Below, one piece after another: positions 6,759-15,074 of a stretch of DNA of 33,771 nucleotides. The notes under the pieces are model-generated. The model had not been told where the DNA came from. It saw only the letters and a list, made by a program, of their open reading frames with translations, and did no database searches. This DNA comes from Plantactinospora alkalitolerans (GTDB lineage Bacteria > Actinomycetota > Actinomycetes > Mycobacteriales > Micromonosporaceae). Position 1 is the first letter of the stretch. Every line of letters starts with the position of its first letter. Position numbers and translations under genes: made by a program. The stretch is taken from positions 1 through 33,771 of the forward strand of contig NZ_JADPUN010000199.1 in the NCBI RefSeq assembly GCF_015690345.1. Reading direction: 5' to 3'.

Positions 6759-9127
6759 GCGCTCTCGGCCGCGTGGTGAGCTCCGGCGTGGGCCGCCGGC
6801 GATGGCTGCAGACGCTGGTGATCGGGCTGGTGGCCGCCATGGCGGTGGCGACGTCCGTGCTCGGCGGTGCGCTGCTGATCAGTTCCCGAGCGCCGTTCGA
6901 CACCGCGTTCGCCGACCAGAACGGCGCTCACCTGGCGGTGCTTCTCAACGCCAAGAAGGTAGCCGCACAGCAGGCCGCGGCCACCGCGAACGCCACCGGG
7001 GTGGCCGCGGCGGCCGGTCCGTTCCCCGTCGGCACCGTCGGCGTCAGAGGAACCGAGGCCGGCACCCTGACGATCGACCTGAAAGTGGTGGGCCGTGCCG
7101 ATCCGGGCGGGGCCGTGGACAGGGTGTCGCTGACCGACGGCCGGTGGGCCACCGGCCCCAACGAGATCGTGGTCTCCAACGCCGGCATCATCGTGTCCGT
7201 CGGTGAGACGCTGACCGCTGGGGAGACGACTCTGACCGTGGTCGGCAAGGCCCGGTCGATGAGCGACACCGCCGACGCCTGGACGGACCCGGCCACCCTG
7301 GCCGCGCTCACCACGACCAGTGAGTACCAGATGCTGTACCGGTTCGAGGCCGCGGCGACCGCGACCGAGATGACCGCCAACCAGACCGCCGTCGAGAAGG
7401 CTCTGCCGGCCGACACGGTGATCGCTGCCCGGTCGTGGCTGGAGGTGCGCCGCGAGGCGGTCGAGGCTGCTGCGGTGTTCGTGCCGTTCCTTGTCGCGTT
7501 CGGCGTACTCGCCCTGGCCATGTCGCTGCTGATCGTCGCGAACGTGGTCACCGGGTCGGTGGCCTCGGCGGTACGCCGGATCGGGATCCTGAAGGCGCTC
7601 GGCTTCACCCCTGGCGAGGTGGTCCGCGCCTATGTCGGACAGGCGCTGCTACCGGCGGCGGCGGGCGCGGGAGCCGGGGTGATCGTCGGGAACCTGCTGG
7701 CCGTGCCGTTGCTCGGGCGGATCCAGGTGGTGTACGGCACGCCGAAGCTTGCTGTGTCGTGGTGGGTGGACGTCGTCGTGGTCGTGTTCGTCCTGGGCCT
7801 GGTGGCAGTGACCGGGTGGCTAGCGGCGCTGCGGGCCGGTCGGCTGCGTACCGTGGACGCGCTGGCGGTCGGCCGTACCAGCAGCGGTGGCCGGGGCCGG
7901 TGGGCGGCCCGGCTCGTCGGCCGGCTGCCGGTGCCCCGCCCGGTCGGTATCGGTTTGGCCCGCCCGTTCGCGCGGCCGATTCGCGCGGTGCTGCTGCTGG
8001 CAGCGATCGCCTTCGGAACCGCTGCGGTGACGTTCTCGGTCGGCATCGGCACCTCGCTGGTACGCGTCCAAGCGGCCGGCGAACACAACATCGCCGACGT
8101 CGTGGTGCAGCCGCCACGGCCTACCCGGGGTGGACCGTCCGGCCCGGCCGACGCCGGTCCGCAAGCGGACCCGGCGAAGGTGTTGGCTGCGATCAGCGCG
8201 CAGCCTGGAACTGAAGCGGCCTACGGTGTGCGGCAACAGCCGATGCGGATGACCGGAGCGGCGAATGCGGTAAATGTCAGCGCGACGCTCGGGGACGCCC
8301 AGTGGAACCGGTACGAGATGGTCACCGGCGGTTGGTACGGCGCGCCCGGTGAGGCGACGGCCGCGTCCGGTCTGCTGCGGGCGACCGGCAAGAAGGTCGG
8401 CGACACCATCACGCTCACCGGCAGCGGGGGCACGGCCACGCTCACCATCGTCGGCGAGGTGTTCGAGTCGGGCGAGGCTGTCTGGGCCGACGTCGCCTCG
8501 GTCGGCGCGGCCATGGGCGACACCGGCTCGACGTCCGGCGTGCGACCGACCAATGGTGAGAGGGGTCAGACCGAGGATTCGTTCCGTTACTACATCGCGA
8601 TCACCGACGCCAGCGACGTACTGGACTACATCGCCCCGCTCAACTCGGACCTGGAAACCCTCGGCCTGGAGGCTTTCCGCAATCCCCGGACGACCGAGCC
8701 GATCATCACCGCCCTCATCGGCCTGGCCACCCTGGTGGCGACGTTGCTCGCGGCGGCGGCCGCCCTCGGCGTGCTGAACACCATGATGCTGGACCTTCGT
8801 GACCGGGTGCACGACCTCGGGGTCATGAAGGCGGTCGGCATGTCGCCCGGGCAGACCGTCACCTCCGTGATCGCCTCGGTGGTCGGCGTGGGCCTGCTGG
8901 GCGGTGCCGCCGGGGTGCCGATCGGGATGGCTGTGCATTCCCTGACGCTTCCCTCGATGGCCGGCACCGCCGGCACGTCCCTGCCCTCGTTCATCACCGA
9001 CGTCTATCTGCCCGCCGTGCTCACCGCGCTCGTGTTCGGTGGCTTGGTCGTCGCCCTGCTCGGCGCACTGATCCCGTCGGGATGGGCCGCTCGGGTGCGC
9101 ACGGCTACCGCCCTGCGCACCGAATAG
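6755..9127 (+). CDS. Large FtsX-type ABC permease
   Basis: 790 residues from a GTG overlapping the ATPase stop. An N-terminal membrane helix (about 20-45) is followed by an extracytoplasmic domain, then a first FtsX core with three helices (about 245-370; R-R-I-G-I-L-K-A-L-G-F-T-P). A further helix (about 408-430), a second extracytoplasmic domain (about 430-640) and a second FtsX core follow (D-L-G-V-M-K-A-V-G-M-S-P-G-Q), ending A-R-V-R-T-A-T-A-L-R-T-E. The duplicated FtsX layout with about eight helices is typical of single-polypeptide permeases of antimicrobial-peptide resistance systems in actinomycetes. Together with the ATPase it probably gives self-protection. The substrate is unknown. 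Confidence 0.92.
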   Translation: MSALGRVVSSGVGRRRWLQTLVIGLVAAMAVATSVLGGALLISSRAPFDTAFADQNGAHLAVLLNAKKVAAQQAAATANATGVAAAAGPFPVGTVGVRGTEAGTLTIDLKVVGRADPGGAVDRVSLTDGRWATGPNEIVVSNAGIIVSVGETLTAGETTLTVVGKARSMSDTADAWTDPATLAALTTTSEYQMLYRFEAAATATEMTANQTAVEKALPADTVIAARSWLEVRREAVEAAAVFVPFLVAFGVLALAMSLLIVANVVTGSVASAVRRIGILKALGFTPGEVVRAYVGQALLPAAAGAGAGVIVGNLLAVPLLGRIQVVYGTPKLAVSWWVDVVVVVFVLGLVAVTGWLAALRAGRLRTVDALAVGRTSSGGRGRWAARLVGRLPVPRPVGIGLARPFARPIRAVLLLAAIAFGTAAVTFSVGIGTSLVRVQAAGEHNIADVVVQPPRPTRGGPSGPADAGPQADPAKVLAAISAQPGTEAAYGVRQQPMRMTGAANAVNVSATLGDAQWNRYEMVTGGWYGAPGEATAASGLLRATGKKVGDTITLTGSGGTATLTIVGEVFESGEAVWADVASVGAAMGDTGSTSGVRPTNGERGQTEDSFRYYIAITDASDVLDYIAPLNSDLETLGLEAFRNPRTTEPIITALIGLATLVATLLAAAAALGVLNTMMLDLRDRVHDLGVMKAVGMSPGQTVTSVIASVVGVGLLGGAAGVPIGMAVHSLTLPSMAGTAGTSLPSFITDVYLPAVLTALVFGGLVVALLGALIPSGWAARVRTATALRTE

Positions 9128-9196
9128 GCATCGCCACGCGGGCGCGTCTTCGGCGGCCGGGAACGACTCGTCCAACCGACATCGGCTGCTCAGTCG

Positions 9197-9221
9197 CACA
9201 GCCGCTTCGCTCGCGGCTGTG
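9197..9221 (+). terminator. Hairpin after the ABC permease
   Basis: CACAGCCGC (9197-9205) pairs with GCGGCTGTG (9213-9221) around a 7-base loop, extended outward by imperfect pairs. It lies 70 bp after the permease stop and before the KAS III-like gene at 9268, so it probably ends the transporter transcript. There is no U-tract. Confidence 0.5.
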
Positions 9222-9267
9222 TGCGGCCGTCCTTGTCGGTCCCGGACGGCGAACATAGTGTGCCCGT

Positions 9268-10311
9268 ATGCGGACACCAGGGCTCTTCGTGCACGCCACC
9301 GGCGTGTTTCTGGGGGACCGGGTTCCGGTCACGGACGCCGTGGCGGCCGGAAGTTATGACGCCGACGAGGCCGAGGCGACGGAGTTCGCCAGCATCGCCG
9401 TCGCGGGAGATGTTTCCGCACCTGAACTCGCGGTGGCCGCTTCGCGGGTGGCGCTGAACCGGGCCGAGGTGCCCGGAACGTCGCTCAGCCACCTCCTGTA
9501 CGCCGACGTCCATCACTCGGGGCCGGACGGCTGGTGCCCGTTCGCCTACGTGCAGCGCGAGCTGGCCGCCGGTGACGCCCTCGCCACCGGTATCCGGCAG
9601 GGGTGCAACGGAGTGTTCGGCGCTATGGCGCTGGCTGACGGGGCGTTGCGGACCGCCGCGGCCGGACGGTCCGCGCTGCTGGTCGCCGCCGACAATTTCT
9701 CCTCGCCGCTGCTGGACCGGTGGCGGTGCAATCCCGGCCTGGTCATGGGGGACGGTGCGGCGGCGCTGGTGCTGAGCCGTACGCCCGGCTTCGCAGAGGT
9801 GCTGTCCGTCGCTTCGACGACGCTTACCGAGTTGGAGGGCCTGCATCGGGGGAACAGGCCGCTGTACCCGGCAGATGTGACTCTGGGCCGGAAACTCGAC
9901 TTCGGCGCCCGTTTCGCCGAGTTCGCTGCTGCCGGCGGTTTCTTCCCGGGCAGTGGACTGGAGTTCGTCCGCCGGTTCGCGGGCCTCGTTGAACTGGTCC
10001 TGGAGGAAGCCGGCGTCAAGCTGGACGAGATCGCTCGAATCGCGTTCAACCACGGGGGCCGCGAGGTGGTAGAGGACCGGCTGGGTCCGTTGGGCGTGCC
10101 GCTGGAGCGCACCACCTGGGCGTTCGGCAGCACGATCGGACACGCCGGTGCGGCCGACCAGATCATCGCGTTCGACCATCTGCTGGGAAGCGGGACCATC
10201 GGTCCCGGTGACCACGTGCTGATGCTCGGCGTCGGCCCCGGAGTGTCGATCGCCGGCGCCGTGGTACGCGTGCATGCCACACCCTCGTGGCTCAATCGAC
10301 CGGGGGACTGA
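9268..10311 (+). CDS. KAS III-like acyltransferase/ketosynthase
   Basis: 347 residues of thiolase fold. The nucleophile is C113 in G-I-R-Q-G-C-N-G-V-F (FabH uses a Cys at nearly the same position), H262 lies in F-N-H-G-G, and where FabH has its catalytic Asn there is H292 in I-G-H-A-G-A-A-D-Q. The C-H-H arrangement and the phrase Y-A-D-V-H-H-S-G-P-D-G-W are features of secondary-metabolite KAS III-like proteins. Several of these (CerJ, DpsC and the CloN2 type) transfer acyl groups or start chains rather than act as fatty-acid FabH. Its stop overlaps the desaturase start and a carrier protein follows, so it probably loads or transfers an acyl unit on that carrier. No clear Shine-Dalgarno precedes ATG 9268. 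Confidence 0.82.
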   Translation: MRTPGLFVHATGVFLGDRVPVTDAVAAGSYDADEAEATEFASIAVAGDVSAPELAVAASRVALNRAEVPGTSLSHLLYADVHHSGPDGWCPFAYVQRELAAGDALATGIRQGCNGVFGAMALADGALRTAAAGRSALLVAADNFSSPLLDRWRCNPGLVMGDGAAALVLSRTPGFAEVLSVASTTLTELEGLHRGNRPLYPADVTLGRKLDFGARFAEFAAAGGFFPGSGLEFVRRFAGLVELVLEEAGVKLDEIARIAFNHGGREVVEDRLGPLGVPLERTTWAFGSTIGHAGAADQIIAFDHLLGSGTIGPGDHVLMLGVGPGVSIAGAVVRVHATPSWLNRPGD

Positions 10312-11441
10312 TGGAGTTCGGATGGACGACCGAGCGGCGGGCGAGATACGACAGCGCGGTCGCCGCCGCGCGGCGGTTGGCGCCGGAGACCGGCACGCCG
10401 GGTCTCGACCCCGCGCTCTGGCGGGAACTCGGCCGGCATGGCTTGCTCGGGGCGAGCGTGGACGTGAAGGAGGGCGGCGGAGGCCTGGGTGCCCTCGACA
10501 CCGCGCTGTTGTTCGAAGGGTTCGGCCGAGGCTGCCCCGACACCGGTCTGGTATTCGCGGCCGCGGCCCACCTGTTCGCCTGCGCCATGCCGATCGCGGA
10601 GTTCGGCTCGGCGGCGTTGCGTTCCCGGCTGCTGCCGGGCCTGTGCGCCGGCGATGCCGTCGCGGCGAACGCGATGACGGAGCCGGGTGCGGGCTCGGAC
10701 GTGTCACTGCTGGCCGTGACAGCCACGCCGGGCGACGGCGGATACCGGCTGAACGGCACGAAGAGTTTCGTCAGCAACGGCCCGGCCGCGGACGTGCTTG
10801 TCACTTATGCGACCACCGACCCGGGAGCGGGCCATTTCGCGCTTACCGCGTTCGTCGTCGACCGTGCCGGTCCGGGCGTCCGGGTCGGTGAGCCGTTCCG
10901 GAAACTCGGCATGGCGTCGTGCCCGGCGAGCGAGGTGGAGTTCGTGGACTGCTTCGTCCCGGACGGCAACGTCCTCGGCGAGCGCGGTCAGGGGTCGGTG
11001 ATCTTCCAGCACTCGATGCTCTGGGAACGGACCTGCCTGTTCGCGCTCTACCTCGGGGTGCAGGACCGGCTGGTCGAGCAGGTTACCGCGCATGCCGGGC
11101 AGCGCACCCAGTTCGGGCAGCCGCTGCGCGGATTCCAGTCGGTGTCCAACCGGATCGTGGAGATGAAGCTGCGGCTGGAGAGTGGGCGCCTGCTGCTCTA
11201 CCGGGCGTGCTGGCTGCTCGACCGCGGTGAGCCGGATCTGCTGGCGTCCGCCCTGTCCAAGCTGGCCGTGTCGGAGGCGGTGCTTGCCAGTTCGATCGAT
11301 GCCCTTCAGATTCTGGGCGGCCGTGGCTACCTGACCGGCCAGGGCGCCGAAGCCGCGCTGCGTGACGCGGTCGGCGGCACCATTTTCTCCGGAGCCTCCG
11401 ACATCCAACGGCAGATCATCGCTCGGGAACTCGGCCTCTGA
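10311..11441 (+). CDS. Acyl-CoA-dehydrogenase-like desaturase, probably acting on a carrier-bound acyl
   Basis: 376 residues from ATG 10311, overlapping the KAS III stop by one base (TGATG) behind a GGGGG Shine-Dalgarno. FAD-binding signatures include A-M-T-E-P-G-A-G-S-D and G-T-K-S-F-V-S-N-G. The usual C-terminal catalytic Glu of short/medium-chain dehydrogenases is missing: the motif is F-S-G-A-S-D-I-Q with S360 at that position. A Glu appears instead at E239 in S-M-L-W-E-R-T-C, the position used by isovaleryl-CoA dehydrogenase and by the prolyl-carrier-protein oxidases of pyrrole biosynthesis (PltE/RedW/CloN3 type). It therefore probably introduces a double bond into an acyl or aminoacyl thioester on the PCP encoded next. 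The substrate is unknown; no dedicated adenylation gene is present nearby. Confidence 0.85.
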   Translation: MEFGWTTERRARYDSAVAAARRLAPETGTPGLDPALWRELGRHGLLGASVDVKEGGGGLGALDTALLFEGFGRGCPDTGLVFAAAAHLFACAMPIAEFGSAALRSRLLPGLCAGDAVAANAMTEPGAGSDVSLLAVTATPGDGGYRLNGTKSFVSNGPAADVLVTYATTDPGAGHFALTAFVVDRAGPGVRVGEPFRKLGMASCPASEVEFVDCFVPDGNVLGERGQGSVIFQHSMLWERTCLFALYLGVQDRLVEQVTAHAGQRTQFGQPLRGFQSVSNRIVEMKLRLESGRLLLYRACWLLDRGEPDLLASALSKLAVSEAVLASSIDALQILGGRGYLTGQGAEAALRDAVGGTIFSGASDIQRQIIARELGL

Positions 11442-11520
11442 CACCGCTGCGCCGCCACTGGCCGCTGGCGCCCTACCGCTACCCGCACGGTCATTGCTCA
11501 CTTACCGGGAGGATGTGTTG

Positions 11521-11832
11521 ATGGAGGCGCTCGAGGCTGTTCTCGTGCATTGCTGGGAGTCGGCGCTGCGGCACCGGCCGATCGGTGTGGACGACAATTT
11601 CTTCGCGATGGGCGGACATTCGCTGACAGCCATTCGGATTGCTCACCGGATCACGGAGGCCTTCGGGGTCGAAGTCGAATACCTCATGGTGCTCGAGTCC
11701 GGCACGATCGCCGTGCTGGCGCAGGGTCTCGTCGACCGTGCCGCGGCGGCCGGCGTCACCGTCTCCGAACTGTCTGACGCGGGGCGGGCCTATCTGCTGA
11801 AGCGGGGCGTCGCAGCCGCAGAAATCGTGTGA
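11521..11832 (+). CDS. Free-standing peptidyl/acyl carrier protein
   Basis: 103 residues. It carries V-D-D-N-F-F-A-M-G-G-H-S-L-T-A-I, with S34 the phosphopantetheine attachment site, followed by the helix 2-3 pattern of NRPS-type carrier domains and a roughly 25-residue charged tail. The ATG at 11521 is chosen because GGGAGG (11507-11512) stands 8 bases upstream; in-frame GTG 11515 and TTG 11518 sit too close to it. As last gene of a set with a KAS III-like enzyme and a desaturase, it is the likely carrier of the acyl unit those enzymes process, and possibly the donor for the first C domain of the NRPS at 15075. The GGHS core looks PCP-like rather than ACP-like. Confidence 0.9.
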   Translation: MEALEAVLVHCWESALRHRPIGVDDNFFAMGGHSLTAIRIAHRITEAFGVEVEYLMVLESGTIAVLAQGLVDRAAAAGVTVSELSDAGRAYLLKRGVAAAEIV

Positions 11833-11835
11833 GAC

Positions 11836-11875
11836 CGAAGGAGGCCCACGCCGGTCATGGCGTGGGCCTCCTTCG
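11836..11875. terminator. Perfect bidirectional terminator hairpin
   Basis: A 16-bp perfect stem (11837-11852 with 11859-11874), flanked by one more C-G pair, has a 6-base loop. It lies between the converging carrier-protein and ABC-exporter genes, only 3 bp after the carrier stop, and fits a shared terminator. Confidence 0.85.
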
Positions 11876-11892
11876 CGTGAGCGTCTCTCCCG

Positions 11893-13833
11893 TCAGCTCC
11901 CGCGACGCGCCGTCCGGACGGGCGGCCGCCGGTCGCTGCTGGCACCGTTCTCCCCGCCGTACTGGATGCGGTACAGGTCCGCGTAGAGGCCGCCGGCCGC
12001 GAGCAACTCGTCGTGCGTGCCGCTCTCCCGGATCTCGCCCTCGGCGACGACCAGGATCTGATGCGCCTCCCGGATGGTGGACAGCCGGTGTGCGATCACC
12101 AGGGAGGTGCGGCCGGTCAGCGCGGTGTGCAGGGCGCGCTGGATGGCCGCCTCGGATTCGGAGTCCAGGTGTGCGGTGGCCTCGTCCAGTACGACGACCG
12201 GTGGCGACTTGAGCAGGAGCCGGGCCAGCGCGACCCGCTGCTTCTCGCCGCCGGAGAGCCGGTAGCCGCGGTCGCCGACCACGGTGTCGAGGCCGTCCGG
12301 CAGAGCCGAGATCACGTCCCAGATCCGCGCGGCCTGGCAGGCCTCGACCAGTTCCTGCTCGGTGGTGTCATCACGGGCGTACATCAGGTTGGCACGCAGG
12401 GTGTCGTGGAACATGTGCGCGTCCTGGGTGACCACTCCGACGGTGCCGAGCAACGATCCCAGTGTCAGGTCCCGGACGTCCTCACCGCCGACCCGGACGG
12501 TGCCCTCGATGGCGTCGTACAGCCGGGGCACCAGTTGGGTGATGGTGGTCTTGCCGGCGCCGGACGGGCCGACCAGCGCGGTCAGCTTGCCGGCCGGGAC
12601 GCGGAACGACACGTCCCGCAGCACCCAGGCGTCGCTGGGACGGTCCTGCCCCCGCCGGGCGATCGACTCCAGGGACGCCAGCGACACGTCCTTGGCGTTC
12701 GGGTAGCGGAACGAGACGTGGTCGAATTCGATGTCCGGAGCGGCGGTTCCGTTCGTACCCGGCTCCAGCACGCGCGCGCCGGGCTTCTCCTTGATGAGCG
12801 GCTTGAGATCCAACACCTCGAAGAGCCGGTCGAAGCTGACCAGCGCGGTCATCACGTTGACCTGCATGTTGGCCAGCTGGTTGATCGGGCCGAAGACCCG
12901 GGTCAGCAGGCCGATCATGGCGACGATCGTGCCGATCTCCAGGGCACCGTCGATGGCGAGGATGCCGCCACCGCCGTACACCACCGCGGTGATGACCCCG
13001 GTGAGCACGGTGAGAGCGAGGGGAATTATCTGCCCGTAGACCATCAGGGTGGTCGAGATGTCCCGTACCGCGGCGGCCTTGCCGGAGAACGTGGCGGTCT
13101 CCCGTTCCGGGTTCCCGTACAGCTTGGTGAGCATCGCCCCGGCGACGTTGAAGCGTTCGCCCATCACCGAGGCCATCTCGGCCTCCACGGTCATGCGTTC
13201 GCGGGTCATCCGCTGGAGCCGGCGGCCGACCAGCCTGGTGGGAAACAGGAACAGCGGGATCAGCACCAGCACGGCCACCGTCAGTTGCCAGGAGAGGATG
13301 AACATCGTGCTGAGGACGAGCACAAGGGTGAGCAGCGTCGAGATGGTCTGGGAGAGCAGCGTGGTCACCGCCTGCTGGGCGCCGACCACATCGGAGTTGA
13401 GCCGGCTGATCAGTGCTCCGGTCTCGGCCCGGGTGAAGAAGGTCAGGGGCTGCCGCTGTACGTGGGTGAACACGGTGGTGCGCAGATCGTAGAGCAGGCC
13501 CTGACCCACCCGGCCGGACAACCAGGTCTGCGAGTACACGGCAATCGCGTCGACAATCGTCGCGCCGAGGATCAGCAGCGCCAGCGCCACCACGACGTCG
13601 CGCCGCTTGGGCATGATCCCGTCGTCGATGACGAACTTGAGCAGAAGTGGTGTCAGTGCGGTGAGGGCCGCGTGGAGCGTGGTCAGCAGCACCAGACCCA
13701 GCAGCGCCCAGCGGTACCGTCGGGCGTACGGGAGGACCCGTTTTATCGTCCCGGGGCGCACCTTCTGCCCCTTAATATCCGGCCTGGGGCCCATGCGCAT
13801 CGGGCCCGCACCGGGGCCGCCCATCATAGCCAC
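11893..13833 (-). CDS. ABC exporter, fused membrane and ATPase domains
   Basis: 646 residues from GTG 13833, picked because AAGGA stands six bases upstream; ATG 13827 is an alternative. An N-terminal cytoplasmic tail ([12 protein letters not shown]) leads to a six-helix exporter domain (about 45-350; first helix W-A-L-L-G-L-V-L-L). The ATPase domain has Walker [10 protein letters not shown], signature [13 protein letters not shown] and Walker [13 protein letters not shown]. This MsbA-like homodimeric type is widely found in glycopeptide, ramoplanin and other Hpg-peptide clusters as the product exporter. It is probably transcribed with the hydrolase 38 bp upstream, from the divergent promoter region that also serves the NRPS. 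Confidence 0.92.
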   Translation of the reverse strand: MAMMGGPGAGPMRMGPRPDIKGQKVRPGTIKRVLPYARRYRWALLGLVLLTTLHAALTALTPLLLKFVIDDGIMPKRRDVVVALALLILGATIVDAIAVYSQTWLSGRVGQGLLYDLRTTVFTHVQRQPLTFFTRAETGALISRLNSDVVGAQQAVTTLLSQTISTLLTLVLVLSTMFILSWQLTVAVLVLIPLFLFPTRLVGRRLQRMTRERMTVEAEMASVMGERFNVAGAMLTKLYGNPERETATFSGKAAAVRDISTTLMVYGQIIPLALTVLTGVITAVVYGGGGILAIDGALEIGTIVAMIGLLTRVFGPINQLANMQVNVMTALVSFDRLFEVLDLKPLIKEKPGARVLEPGTNGTAAPDIEFDHVSFRYPNAKDVSLASLESIARRGQDRPSDAWVLRDVSFRVPAGKLTALVGPSGAGKTTITQLVPRLYDAIEGTVRVGGEDVRDLTLGSLLGTVGVVTQDAHMFHDTLRANLMYARDDTTEQELVEACQAARIWDVISALPDGLDTVVGDRGYRLSGGEKQRVALARLLLKSPPVVVLDEATAHLDSESEAAIQRALHTALTGRTSLVIAHRLSTIREAHQILVVAEGEIRESGTHDELLAAGGLYADLYRIQYGGENGASSDRRPPVRTARRGS

Positions 13834-13871
13834 GTAAAGTCCTTTGCTTAGCGGTGGAGCGTCCGGTGGGG

Positions 13872-14672
13872 TCAGTGCTTGTCGAGGAACTCGATGACCG
13901 CGGCATTGACCTCGTCGGGCCGTTCCAGATAGCCGAGGTGGCCGCAGCGGGGAATCTCCACGAAATCGCAGTGCGGGATGGCGTCGGCCGTCTCGGCCGC
14001 GAGGTGCGGCGGTGCGATGCCGTCGTCGGTGAACGCGATGACCCGGCAGGGCGTCGTGATCTTGGTCAGAGCTGCCCGGCGATCCTCGGTGGTGTCCACC
14101 CAGGCCTGCCCGCTGGCCTCGCCGCCCTCGGCGGCGAGCTCGAAGATCTCCAGCCACGACGAGGTGACGTCGTCGTTCCGCAGCGTCGCTGGCGACAGCA
14201 TCTTCTGCACCGTGTCGACCGCCCGGTATCGGGCCGGGAGCTGGATGCCCCGCTCGTCCAACGCCCGGTCGGCCAGTGTCTGGGCCAGACGGACGGCGTC
14301 GGCTCGCGGCCGGGTCGCGATCAGTACGGCACAGCGCACCAACGACGGGCTGTGGATCGCCAGCTCTTCGGCGATCATCGCGCCGAGGGACGTGCCCACG
14401 ATCCGGCAGGGTGCGAGGTCCAGCGCCTCGATGAGCCCCCGGGTGTCGGCGACCATGTCGGCGAGCGAGTAGCGGCCGGGCGGCGTCGCGGACGGCGGAA
14501 CGCCCCGGTTGTTGAAGATGGTGGTCCGGTAGCCCGCGCGGTGCAGGGCCGGAGTCTGGTGCATGTTCCAGACGTGGCCGGCGGCGTTCTGCCCCATGAT
14601 GAGGAGCACATCCTCGCCGTGGCCGCTGCGCTCGTATGACAGCCGGATGCCGTTGGTGTCCAGGTAGGGCAC
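13872..14672 (-). CDS. Alpha/beta hydrolase, possible acyltransferase or editing thioesterase
   Basis: 266 residues from GTG 14672, preceded by a strong GGAGGAG four bases upstream. The oxyanion/strand region has N-N-R-G-V-P-P-S. The nucleophile elbow is G-T-S-L-G (Ser), the acid is in F-T-D-D-G, and the His in R-C-G-H-L-G-Y. Related proteins in antibiotic clusters include type II thioesterase-like editors and the CloN7-type acyltransferases that move a carrier-bound acyl group to a product. The KAS III/desaturase/PCP set nearby recalls the aminocoumarin gene set, so an acyl-transfer role is plausible, but hydrolysis cannot be excluded from sequence. It heads the minus-strand pair with the exporter and faces the StrR-type operators at 14888-14970. 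Confidence 0.8.
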   Translation of the reverse strand: MPYLDTNGIRLSYERSGHGEDVLLIMGQNAAGHVWNMHQTPALHRAGYRTTIFNNRGVPPSATPPGRYSLADMVADTRGLIEALDLAPCRIVGTSLGAMIAEELAIHSPSLVRCAVLIATRPRADAVRLAQTLADRALDERGIQLPARYRAVDTVQKMLSPATLRNDDVTSSWLEIFELAAEGGEASGQAWVDTTEDRRAALTKITTPCRVIAFTDDGIAPPHLAAETADAIPHCDFVEIPRCGHLGYLERPDEVNAAVIEFLDKH

Positions 14673-14887
14673 GAGTCTCCTCCGGTGTAAATGCGTCAAA
14701 ATCGTTGATGTCGTCCCTACTGGCGCTGTTCACGCCTGCGGACTTGGCCCTACTATCGCAAGATCCGGCCGAATGATGCCAATGTCAGAAACGGCAGCCC
14801 GAACGCCATTGTGCAGGTATGTGGCGGCGTGGTCGAGTCAGCGGAATCCTGCGGAGGTCACGTGGGACGCCGAAAGGCGCGGCAGGT

Positions 14888-14916
14888 GTCCGTCCGCCTC
14901 GATTGCGTGGTTGGAC
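14888..14916. promoter_or_regulatory. StrR/Bbr-type operator 1 (hydrolase-exporter/NRPS divergent promoter)
   Basis: Half-sites GTCCGTCCG (14888-14896) and TGGTTGGAC (14908-14916) are separated by 11 bp. This equals the known Bbr layout GTCC-N-N, 17 bp, TTGGAC and the StrR 9-11-9 layout. It is 216 bp upstream of the hydrolase start. Its spacer is nearly the same as that of the site at 29874. Binding is inferred. Confidence 0.7.
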
Positions 14917-14941
14917 GGCTGCCGGCTGCGGCCGGCTGTTT

Positions 14942-14970
14942 GTACAACTGATGCGCCGCTGCGGTCGTAC
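14942..14970. promoter_or_regulatory. StrR/Bbr-type operator 2 (NRPS promoter)
   Basis: GTACAACTG (14942-14950), an 11-bp spacer, then CGGTCGTAC (14962-14970): the halves are complementary at 7 of 9 positions. The left half is identical to that of the site in front of the strR-like gene (30186). It ends 104 bp before the NRPS ATG. The rest of 14673-15074 shows no gene; it is the divergent promoter region. Confidence 0.65.
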
Positions 14971-15074
14971 ATTGTCCGACTGTGCATTGTGGCAAATGAG
15001 GGCTGCTCGGTCATGCTGACGCGTGCGATCCCGTATGCGCCGCGCCCGGGACCCTCGACGACTGAGGACGTGGA

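Noticed and set aside
11893-14733. A 946-residue protein joining hydrolase region and exporter
   Set aside because: The first 300 residues are an out-of-frame reading of the alpha/beta hydrolase. The exporter has its own ribosome site and start at 13833.
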